DNA of 60,000 nt from Membranipora membranacea. Lineage: Eukaryota; Bryozoa; Gymnolaemata; Cheilostomatida; Membraniporidae. Below the pieces are notes generated by a model, which was not told the origin of the DNA, did no database searches, and saw nothing but the letters and a program-made list of their open reading frames with translations. The translations under genes were made by a program, and so were the position numbers. How positions within the stretch are numbered: position 1 is the stretch's first letter; each line of letters begins with the position of its first letter. Below are positions 12,301 to 24,300 of this stretch, piece after piece. The stretch is taken from positions 33,978,001-34,038,000 of the forward strand of contig OU612065.1 in NCBI GenBank assembly GCA_914767715.1. The letters are read 5' to 3'.

Positions 12301-15300
12301 GAGCTGAATGTATGTGGTAATGAGGACCTGAAGAGTTTACCAGACTGGATCTGTAAGTTGGAGAGCTTGACAAAGTTAGATGTGTCAGACTGTAGTCTAC
12401 AGGAACTACCAGAGAGGTAAATAGCGCTGATCAATTAGCATGAATATTTGTTTGCGATGATTTATGTGCACTTAAATGCCAAGCATTGGACAGCTAATGA
12501 CCTTTGAGACAGCTCTCAAAGTTTTGAACAGGATAAAATGCAATATAAAGGTAACGTAAATAGTTGTGAAGTCATGACAATTTCAGATGATGTGAGGTGA
12601 ATTTCTGGTAACAAAATGAACCTATGAAGATTTACTGACCTTATATATTACAGCATGTGTACAATGGTTAACCTCACGGAGCTGAATGTATGTGGTAATG
12701 AGGACCTGAAGAGTTTACCAGACTGGATCTGTAAGTTGGAGAGCTTGACAAAGTTAGATGTGTCATACTGTAGTCTACAGGAACTACCAGAGAGGTAAAT
12801 AGCGCTGATCAATTAGCATGAATATTTGTTTGCGATGATTTATGTGCACTTAAATGCCAAGCATTGGACAGCTAATGACCTTTGAGACAGCTCTCAAAGT
12901 TTTGAACAGGATAAAATGCAATATAAAGGTAACGTAAATAGTTGTGAAGTCATGACGATTTCAGATGATGTGAGGTGAACTTCTGGTATCAAAATGAACC
13001 TATGAAAGTTTACTGATCTTATATATTACAGCATGTGTACAATGTTTAATCTCACGAAGCTAAATGTGAGTGGTAACAGGAGCCTGAAGAGATTACCAGA
13101 CGGGATCTGTAAGATGGAGAACTTGACAAAGTTGGATGTGTCAGCGTGTAGTCTACAGGAACTGCCAGAGAGGTAAATCAGACGTGTTGATCCATGCCCA
13201 TTTCTCTCTGTATTTTCTGTTATTTTCGCCTTGCCAGTTAGATGTGTCAATTTATTTAATATGATATCAAATTGAGGTTGATTTGTAAAATCCAAATGCA
13301 AGCTCTAAAAAAATTTATCCTCAGCAGGCTAACCATAAATACTATATCCTCTAGGGTTATGGAATTCTGCATGATAATAATAATAATAAAGTTTTTGCCA
13401 AACTTGATAGCTGGTAGTTTTGGAGTTGTCGGCACCTAGTTCTTAAGAAAGGCGGAGCATTCTTATTTGTATGCATTTAGCATGAATATTTGTTTGCGAT
13501 GATTTATGTGCACTAAAATGCCAAACATTGGACAGCTAATGACCTTTGAGACAGTTCTCAAAGTTTTGAACAAGATAAAATGCAATATGAAGGTAACGTA
13601 AATAGTTGTGAAGTCATGACAATTTCAGATGATGTGAGGTGAATTTCTGGTAACAAAATGAACCTATAAAGATTTAATGACCTTATATATTACAGCATGT
13701 GTACAATGGTTAACCTCAAGGAGCTGAATGTGAGTGGTACCTGGCGCCTGAAGAGATTACCAGACGGGATCTGTGAGATGAAGAGCTTGACAAAGTTAGA
13801 TGTGTCAGACTGTAGTAGTCTACAGGAACTGCCAGAGAGGTAAATCAAATCAGACGTGTTGATTCATGCCCATTTCTCTCTGTTTTTGCTGTTATTTTCG
13901 CCTTGTCAGTTAGATGTGCCAATTTATTTAATATAATATCAATTTGAGGGTGATTTGTAAAATCCAAATGCAAGCTCTATAAAATTGATCCTCAGCAGGC
14001 TAACCATAAATACTATATCCTCTAGGGTTATGTTATTCTGCATGATAATAATAATAATAAAGTTTTTGGCCAAACTTGATAGCTGGTAGTTTTGGAGTTG
14101 TCGGCACCTAATTCTTAAGAAAGGCGGAGCATTCTTATTTGTATGCATTTAGGGTAAGGCAATCTGCATGATATGTGAAAATCTTTGATGAAATTTCTTA
14201 TCCACAGCAGAGATTGATGGTGGCCACGATTTCATTGCTCAACCAGTTTTCAAATTGGATTATGGCTTTTGCCATTTTAGGGCGACTCTCATGATATGTA
14301 CAAAATTACCCTGTTTTTGTATTTTGAAATGTAGCCTAAGATCACTCAGTCTCCCAGCAGGTACATCTTCCCTCTAAAAACAACTAAGTATGATAAACTT
14401 TGAGATAACCTTGAAGTTTCATCAAATATTAGGAGTCGGCACAAAGCTCCCTCTGTTTTCACTAAAACTTATTTAAGGTTTTGAATGAGTAGGTCCAAAA
14501 TCAGGACTGGAGTAAAGTCATAGATTCAAACAATAGTCAAAACTCCATGGAAAACTCCATAGCTACACTTCAAGCTATCAAAAAAGCACATGAATTAGAT
14601 TTTAAACAGCCTTGGATGACAACCGAATTGTACTCACTGACATAGGAACATACCCGACTTCATCGTAAGGTGATAAAGATCCCTATAACCTAGTACTCAA
14701 GAAAAATTATCAGAAATTACAAATTATGTTTTAAATTAAGAACGCTAAAAGAGATTATTTTGCACACAAATTTGAGTTATGTTGGAACAACAAAAATTGA
14801 AAAATGAAAATATATCAGAAAAATCATCACTAAGAGCGAGACAAAAGATAGTAATTTAATGATAAAAAGAGATGGTTCTGAGATCACTGATCCGTTAGAT
14901 ACTGCTGGAAAGTTTAACCAGTTTTTTGTGAGTATTGGGTCGTCACTAGCTAATGATTTACCAGAAACTTCATGTGATCTTGAGGGCTCGGAAAATTTGA
15001 TGAAATTTGTTTTTAGAGATTAAATCCGTAATTAGCAAGCAGGAGACAAAGGAAGCCAAAGGGTGCGATTTAATTAGCGCATGTACAATAAAAGAAAACT
15101 ACCTGAGGTGCTCACACTCAAAACCTTTCATGCCTATTAAGCTAGTTCAGGCTTGATCAACCGATTAACTGGTTCAGACTGACACTATCAGGGAAATATC
15201 AGCAGATTTACTGACAACTTTAGTTAGCTCCAAACGATATTCCGCTATTATATAAAACTTGCAAATACTATAAATGGCGCAAAGATATTCCCATATAAAT

Positions 15301-18300
15301 TGTAAAACTAATAATTCATACATTACTATCAATCTATTTATAAGCGGTCATATACTCTCCAATTGTTACCAGACACCATAATAGGTTGATAGACTACAAG
15401 ATGGATTACAAAGTCTGCAGGGGATGGTTTCAATAAGAGACTCAAAACATCTCTTATAGCTTCAAAATTCAGCTATTAATAGATAGACAGACATAATGTT
15501 TCCCATCATTCAGTAAGTGTTTGCATTGCTGTTTGTCCGGTTTTTTTATATCAGCAAACTTTGAAAAATAGAAATTCGAGAAGAAATTTGAAAATATCAA
15601 ATTTTATTTTACATCCAAAATATATAATCCCCTTTGTTAGAACTTACCTGTCTCAAAGTTGTAGGCTGGGCATGTTACAGAGACCAGGTTATCTTTTTGT
15701 TATGCCAATGCAGATTCACAACCCAAGGCCTGCAGGTCAGATTCACTTTCTCCCATCTCTATCCAGGTTAATAGATCACCCAATAGGGATTCCATACATG
15801 TGCTCCACTTTGGCGCCAAACATCTAATAAAAGTTTGTTTACATTGATAAGGAAGAATTTGATGTCAGGAGTGGGACTCTCATAAACAATGCCCTATACT
15901 ATCAAACAATAATTACTGATAAATAAATTTACTAATTTTTCTCAGTAAATAGTAATCATTTTTTGAAAATCATTATAGCTGCGCATTCCTCAGATATATT
16001 TGACTCTGCGGATGGATTTTTGAAAGCTTATTATCTATATTTCAAACAAAGTAAAATATGAAAAACTGTAGGAATACAATACATTTGACTACTCATTCTT
16101 TTCCCGAGTTCAGTTTTTAGTTATATTACAATGGCTAGGCTCGATGTGATTACCATGATGTCAAAGTTATTAAGATGTAAATTTGAGCATAGCAAATTGG
16201 TAAAAGTAACTTGCATTTTTTTGTCCCTAATATTACCCCCCACACAAGAAAACCGCTGCAAGTGTAGTAACGAAGTCTCTATAATGAATGCTGGACCCGA
16301 ACAGCAGGCCACCTTCAAATCTGAGGTGCTCATACTCTAAACCTTTCACGCGGGGTTATAGGCTTAAACTTGTTTTTTTTTAAATGTTTTACAAAATTAG
16401 CCGTCAAGAAAAAACTAAAATATGGAAAAAAATCAATCAAGATGGCGAAAAAAATCAATCAGAACATCAACATTTGAATAATTTATAATTGAGTATTGAA
16501 CATAAATTAAATGGTATATTGTTAAAAGTAGATGATATCATATTAACTAAGAAGTTATTTGAAGTTAGGTGTAGCTTGAGCATGTCTCTCATATTAAAAA
16601 TGCACGAAAAATTAGAATTTTCTAACATAAATGGTGGACATGTCTTGTTTATCAATTGATGTCCAGTTATGCTAGTATAATATATGTTGAGCACTGGTAG
16701 ATGTAGGAGGTGTAATGACCCTGATAATTCATTAGTTGGTACCAGGTGATTAGGAATGATTTGTATATTACATATCAACCTGAAGGCTCTCTTCTGGAGT
16801 AAAGATATGTCCTTTAGTATGTAGTTTGGTGATAGGTTGTAGTAAATATGGATACCACTTATGATGTGGCAAAAAATTAAATGATGGTAAAGTATAAAAG
16901 ATGTTTTGTTGTCAAAAAACGCCTACAAAGTTGTTATAGTGTAATTGCCTTTGCTTCCTTTTAACGTACTAAGGGAACATGGTCATGCCATGTTAGCCTG
17001 TCATTCATGATGAAACCTAACAGTTTTTGTTCAGGCTTTATCAACAGACTAACTGGTTCAGACTGACGTTATCAGGGGATTATCAACTGATTTACTGACT
17101 ATCCCTATAAAAAATACTACATAAAAATACATTTACCGAATCTTATCACATCACAATCTGTGTTCTCTGTTATAGTCTAGGGTATCTGACCAGCCTGGAA
17201 GAGCTGACATTAGATTGGAATAAAACACTGACAGAGTTACCAGATGAGATCGGGGGATTGAAGAGCCTACGGACATTAAATGTATCAGGGTGTGGCCTCG
17301 CCAGTCTGCCGAGCAGGTAGGTATATATGTTTATATACGTTCATTACATATTGAGTTTGAGTCGCTTTAAGAACATATTGATGTACACTGAATGAATTTA
17401 TGTATATATAAATATATATATTCATTGCATGTTGAGTTTAGGAACTCTAAGAACTTATTGATGTGTGCTGAATCTCAAGCTCTAAGCTGAAAATATTGCA
17501 TTGTGAGACTGGTGTGTAGAATACAATTACCAACAAGGTGACCCTCGATTGCAATTTTTTGTCAAATTTTTATAGCACTGTAGGACGTAAATATTAACTG
17601 CATGATATTGTCATAAACCAATTTTACGGCAGGATATTAAGGATTTGTCTTAAGTGCTGTTGGTCAGAGTTTTGGGTATACCAGTTTGCCATCTCTGCGA
17701 GAGATAGAATTTACAATACAAGTATGGAATTTATGGAATCCTACTGATATGCAAATTATGACTGGAATCGTCAAAATGATATAAGTAATAGATTTAATTC
17801 CTTTTTAGGGCAGTTGTGCGCAATATAAACATATAGGAATGGAAAGTGATATACCTACTCAAGAATATTATGAAGATCATCTTTAGGATCATATCCCCTT
17901 GTAAAAATCACTGACCCAGCTTTGTTGCCAGTATCATAGGAGTTGCTTGCACCGATGTGTTTGTATACGCTGTTTGTCAGGTTTTTGGATAAGCCAACCG
18001 CAAGGAATATTGATAATAGAAAAGGCAATTGAAAATATCGTAGCCTATTGATCGTTGGTGTGCGGTCTTTGTATTAAACCTGTGGCCAACCATCTCTGGG
18101 CATCACGGCAAAGAAAATTTATGTTGTAAGGTAGGAATTAATGAGCTATTTTTTAGTTAGCTGCAAACGATATTCTGCTAACAAATAAAACTTGCAGATA
18201 CTATAAATGGCAAAAAGATTTGCCCATATAAATTGTAAAACTAACAATTCATACATTACTATCAATCTATTTATAAGCGGTCATACTCTCCAAATATTAC

Positions 18301-21300
18301 CAGACACCATAATAGGTTGTTATACTGCAAGATGGATTACAAAGTCTCCAGGGGATGGTTTCAATAAGAGACTCAAACATCTCCTATAGCTTCAAAATCC
18401 AGCAATAAATAGATAGACAGACATAATGTTTCCCATCATTCTGTAAATGTTTGCATTGCTGTTTGTCTGGTTTTTTTATATCAGCAAACTTTGAAAATAG
18501 AAATTAGAGAAGAAATTTGAGAATATCAAATTTTATTTTACATCCAAAATATATAATCCCCTTTGTTAGAGCTTACCTGTCTCAAAGTTGTAGGCTGGGC
18601 ATGTTACAGAGACCAGGTTATCTTTTTTTTAAGCCAATGCAGAATCACAACCCAAGGCCTGCAGGTCAGATTCACTTTCTTCCATCTCTATCCAGGTTAA
18701 TAGATCACCCAATAGTGATTCCGTACATGTGCTCCATTTTGGCGCCAAACATCTCATAAAAGTTTGTTTACATTGATAAGGAAGAATTTGATATCAGGTG
18801 TGGGACTCTCATAAACAATGCCCTATACTATCAAACAATAATTACTGATAAATAAATTTACTAATTTTTCTCAGTAAATAGTAATCACTTTTTGAAAATC
18901 ATTATAGCTGCGCATTCCTCAGCTATATTTGACTCTGCGGATGGATTTTTGAAAGCTGATTATCTATATTTCAAAGAAAGTAAAATATGAAAAACTGTAG
19001 GAATACAATACATTTGACTACTCATTCTTTTCCCGAGTTCAGTTTTTAGTTATATTACAATGGCTAGGCTCGATGTGATTACCATGCTGTCAAAGTTATT
19101 AGGATGTAAATTTGAGCATAGCAAATTGGTAAAAGTAACTTGCATTTTTTGTCCCTAATATTACCTCCCACACAAGAAAACTGCTGCATGTGTAGTATCA
19201 AGTCTCTATACTGAATGCTGGACCTGAACCTTCAAATCTGAGGTGCTCATACTCTAAACCTTTCACACTGGGTTATAGGCTTAAACTTGTTTTTTTTTAA
19301 ATGTTTTACAAAATTAGCTGTCAAGAAAAAACTAAAAAAGGGAAAAAAATCAATCAAGATGGCGAAAAAAAAAATCAGAACATCAACATTTGAATAATTT
19401 ATAATTGAGTAATGAACATAAATTAAATGGTATATTGTTAAAAGTAGATGCTATCATATTAACTAAGAAGTTATTTGAAGTTAAGTGTAGCTTGAAAATG
19501 TCTCTGATATTAAAAATGCGCGAAAATTTAGAATTTTCTAACAAAAATGGTGGACATGTCTTGTTTATCAATTGATGTCCAGTTATGCTAATAAAATATA
19601 TGTTGAGCACTGATAGATGTAGAAGGTGTAAAGACCCTGATAATTCGTTAGTTGCTACCAGGTGATTAGGAATGATTTGTATATTACGTATCAACCTGAA
19701 TGCTTTTTTCTGGAGTAAAAATAAGTCATCTCGTATATAGTAACTTTGGATACCACTTATGATGTGGCAAAAAATTAAATGATGGTAAAGTATAAAAGAT
19801 GTTTTGTTGTCAAAAAAGGCCTACAAAGTTTTACTTGCCTTTGCTACCTTTTTACTGACACAGGAAACATGGTCATGCCATGTTAGCCTGTCATTCATGA
19901 TGAAACCTAACAGTTTTCGTTCAGGCTTTATCAACAGACTAACTGGTTCAGACTGACATTATTAGGGGAATATCAACCGATTCTCTGACTATATCCATAA
20001 TAATTACTGTAAAAAAATACATTTACCTAATCTTATCATAACACTATTATGTGTTCTCTCTTATAGTCTAGGATCACTCACCAGCCTAGAGGTGCTGATG
20101 TTAGATGATAATAAAACACTGACAGAGTTACCAGATGAGATCGGGGGATTGAAGAGTCTACGGACATTAAATGTATCAGAGTGTGACCTCACCAGTCTGC
20201 CAAGCAGGTAAATATGATATATATATATATATATATATATTGAGGGGAAACTGTGATTGTGTCAGCTAACTTGGCCAAAGATATATCCACAGAGTAAGGA
20301 TACAGAGGTGAAAATTTAATGATAGTCATAGTGCCTTCGGTTTTGGATTCACTGTGGGAAAATCATCAATCTGAATATTTGCCAGTTTTACTAAATATAT
20401 TAGTAATAATGGCAATTTGTGACGCAGACATGCCTACATATGATAGGTCATAATTCATTCTGTATGTAACCTAAAGACTGATTTCCAACTTTTTGAAATG
20501 TTCAATCTGCAAGCTATACGCCATATTGTTGTCATTTCTTGCTAGGATACATAGGCTATGAGTTATCTGGGGTTTTAAAATGAGTTATATCATATAGATT
20601 TACATGCGGCTTGGGTCAGTACACGGACATTTCTTAATTTCGATGACCGGGCCGGCTATCAATTGTCACATGTAAATCATGATAAAACTCATTTTAAAAA
20701 ACATGGAAAAATTTTGGAAATCAGTTTTAGGTTAAATACAGAATGAATTATGACCTATCATAGGTAGGTTTGTCAGCATCACAAATTCCCATTGTAACTT
20801 ATATAATCAGTAAGATTAGCAGGTATCCAAATTGATGATTTTCCCACAGGGAATCCAAAACCGAAGGCACTATGATTATCATTAAAGTTTCCCCTCTGTA
20901 TCCTTACTCTGTGGACATATCTTTGGCCAAGTAAGCTGACACAATCACTTTTGTGGGTTAAGGTTATGATACCAGCGTTGACCGATTTGGACATTATATA
21001 TACCGTTGGAAAGCTGCTGAGCTACTGATCGCTATGTGTATGTGTCTATTTCACAACCAAAATATCATTTTCCAGTGGAAGAAATGATAAAACTAGCATT
21101 ATAATGCCACATGAAAAACTGAAAAAAACTCTTTTTGCGCTTCTCAGTTCAACACTTCTCAGGATGGTATTTTGATATTACAGGTTTACGAGAGGATGTT
21201 TTAAAATTATTGATCTTGATTCTATTAAAAAGAGGATGGCTCGGGTCCTCAGGAACTTTACTAAATTACAGACGGAAAATAAAAACTCATCAGTCTTTGG

Positions 21301-24300
21301 AAGATTAAGCTGATCTAATCTAGAAAAATAATCATCAGCCTCGGTTAAAACAATTTTACTACTAGTTTTCTGTAACTTCTCTAGTTTTGTCTTGTCATGC
21401 TCCCTTAAAAATGTGTACCAAACAGGAGCAGCATATGATAAAACAGGTTTGACATATGTCTTATAAAAAGTTATAAGGCCATCAGAATTGTCATCATAAT
21501 AGCTCATCAAAAATGTGATTGGATGACGTTGCGTCATTTTATCGGAGAAATGAGGCCGAAAAGGCTGTTTTTAGCAAAGTGGATGGCTGCGCTACATTGA
21601 TTGCTACAAATTTCTAAACAGGTTACATTCATTCTTAGAGACATAGTTCATCCAAATTTTAGGTGGAAAATAATATTTGATGAGCCCAAAATGGCTTTTT
21701 AAGTCACGTCATAATGCGTGTTGTTTTTTAACTTTAATGATATAATGCTAAATTTTAAGCTACGATTTGAGACAGTTTGAATAAAATAGGGCCAAATTTT
21801 TGCTTTTTCCACTCTATTGCTGTTTAAATGACACACACCACAAATTTCAGCAGTATATCAAATGTATCAATATCAGCATAGACCATCAAAGGTAGATACG
21901 TTTTGCGCCATTTATCAATAATGTCAAACATGCTGTCAAAAGGTCCAGCACTAAGGACAGACAAATTTATTTTGAAAATTCTCACATACGAAGCCGCTTT
22001 GATTAAGCATGGTACAAACAGGAAATGCCAACAGAATACGGCACTATGTATTTGTCTACCTCGAATTATACCACACAGAATGCCCAAAACAGCCAATTTA
22101 AGGGGCTTTTCAAGGTGTATTTCGGCATTCTGTGTGGTATAATTCGAGGAAGACTAAAACATAGTGCCATAATCTGTTGGCATTTCCTGTTTTTACTATG
22201 CTTAATCAAAGCGGCTTGTATGTGAGAATTTTCAAAATAGATTTGTCTGGCCTAAGTGCTGGACCTTTTGACAGCATGTTTGACGTTATTGATAAATGGC
22301 TTTGTGGGTTAAAATTGCAAGTGTTGTCTCTGTCCGAGGACTGAGAAATATCAGTGCCTTAAGGGCGCAGCCGCCGTATTCGAGGCCAAGTTGCTCTCAG
22401 TTTGCAGGCAGGTCGGAGCACACCTGGGGCGTCATGAGTCATGAGCCCAGTAGTCGGTAGACCGCAGCGGGATTCGAAGCCGGGACCTCAAACGCTTGCG
22501 ATTCAGAGGGCAGGCGCTCTAAACAACTGAGCTACCTCCTACTCCTTGTCTAGTAGTAACAGTAAAGTAAAACTGATAAAGTAGAAAAGAAACTGTAGTC
22601 TGGAAGCTGTCACGTAAAATATTGAGAGATGACGGCATCTCAACTACCACGTTCCATCCTATTACCTAAGCTTAACCAGTTGTATTCAGCAATCAGTCAC
22701 CAGCCTGCATATTGCTATATTACTGTATTTTTCTGTATAATATATTTTGTGTGTGTCAGGATGTAAAGCAAAGCAGTTAATTGAATGCATATGAGAAGTT
22801 TGGAACAGCTGTTGGATATCACATACTGCTATAAACATTATTTACATCAAAACATTAGATCATTTTTCAATAAATAGTACTAATACTGAGTGCAAAGTTA
22901 CCTCGCGTACCATTCTAACTAATAGTAAAAAACTATTAAAGGACCAAAGCAATATATAGTCTAGCTAGTGCTGCAGTAGCCTGTCTTGACAAGCTTTGTT
23001 CGGTGGGGGGTGGGGGAAAATGCAATAGTTGACAAACGTTGTTCTCCACCCAAACCGAACAAAGCTTTTCAAGACAGGCTAGTCCTGCAGTAGTCATGCA
23101 ACAGTTTTACACTGAAAGATTCATATCACTTCTGGGTAACAATCATGTAAAGTGGTAGAAATCGTCATCCTGCTGACCTAATGAATATATGCCATGTGCT
23201 GTACAAGTAAAATAAACTAGCACTTTAGAGCTTCCTATTTTCCTTCCAAACTGGAACCACTCACACCAGTGGATAAAAAAACTCTTATGATGAGGGTTGC
23301 CATAACAAACTCCATATAAATCCCTCTATTTGCTAGAATATACACCAACACCAATTAACTGTGGTTCTCTAATTGTGTACTACTGTCTAATTGTTAGCAC
23401 TCTGTGTGTATGGACAATTGAATCCACCTGAGCAATCAACTTCATAATGTGTCTTGCAAAGGTTGTGTCTAAGATTTTGTTTTGAGCCGTGAAAAAGTGG
23501 TTGGCATACTTTCAATTATAACGACTGTCTACTATTCGATATAAAGTAGGTGAAATCAATGAACTAAACCTCCAGGAAGAACAACTGCAGTCACATGACT
23601 AATTGAGGTGTGTGCAGTTGGTTCAGAGTTGTCCTCTCAAAAACACACTAAATTGGAAACATAACTCCATGATAGCCCAAGTTCTTTTGTAGCAATTAGG
23701 GGTGGGTTACACTGAATACACTGACTCACTAGAAAATAACCGCAATTCTGTGAATATGCTTAGTGATGAGGCTTGATGGTCATGGTGTTGACACCAAATA
23801 TTCTCATAACTGATGGTTTATTTCACTAAACTGAGACATGGAACTATAGAGAAGATGCTCATTGACAGTTGAGGTGCCATCCTTTGCAGATATACAATGC
23901 TTAAACCTCAAAAATAATGCAGAGAAAAGTCATTAAAATGTTAATTTTTCACTCTATAAATCCTGGAATCTCTATTCAGAACCCATAATTGATCAATCTA
24001 AAAACATGTGGCTATGGGCTATATTGCAAAGAACATATACCTTGCAGGTAAATACATTGAACATTCACATTTTGATTGTAAAATGATGAAAAACTCATTA
24101 AAATCAGCATATACAAGCAAGATATGCTGAGGAATGTGTCATCTGACTCTAAATCATGGAATGTTGGACAGGCAGTTGAAGGTATGAGTCCTGTTATCCC
24201 TCATAACCATGTTTCATCATAAACAATTACTCCTAGTGACTGCAATTTCATTTTTTACTGATCACTCTCTAATTTCAAGTGACCATTATTTATGCATGCA

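Larger units (their letters stand above)
8883..13839 (+). repeat. Tandem array of 13 LRR exon-intron units
   Basis: The unit period is about 375-378 bp (exon 141 plus intron about 234-237), rising to 523 bp for one intron. Introns are as conserved as exons, so whole exon-intron units were duplicated. Two intron types alternate (starting GTAAATAGCGCTGATC or GTAAATCAGACGTGTT). Exons 3-5 and 6-8 form a 1131-bp higher-order tandem duplication. Confidence 0.95.
15170..18060. repeat. About 2.9-kb segment, first copy, with LRR exon 14
   Basis: Sequence from about 15220 recurs from about 18145 onward. Landmarks shared are the GGTTTTTTTATATCAGC stretch (15539, 18470), CAGGTTAATAGATCACCCAA (15765, 18695) and the region around 16130-16780 versus 19060-19700. 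The LRR exons 14 and 15 hold equivalent places, 2891 bases apart, so exon and flanks were duplicated together. Confidence 0.85.

Noticed and set aside
9255-13301. Four 91-codon frames on the - strand within the LRR array (9255, 9630, 10761, 13026), highly alike
   Set aside because: They are the reverse strand of the exon plus the second intron type; their similarity comes from the tandem duplication, not from protein conservation.
8883-13839. A CRISPR array or satellite, because of the regular about 375-bp period
   Set aside because: The repeat units are exon-intron pairs coding for LRRs with conserved splice sites; spacers are not unique.
15561-19694. Pairs of similar short frames at 15561/18517 and 16467/19383
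   Set aside because: They are conserved only because the 2.9-kb intronic segment is duplicated. Composition is AT-driven and no domain or splice support exists.
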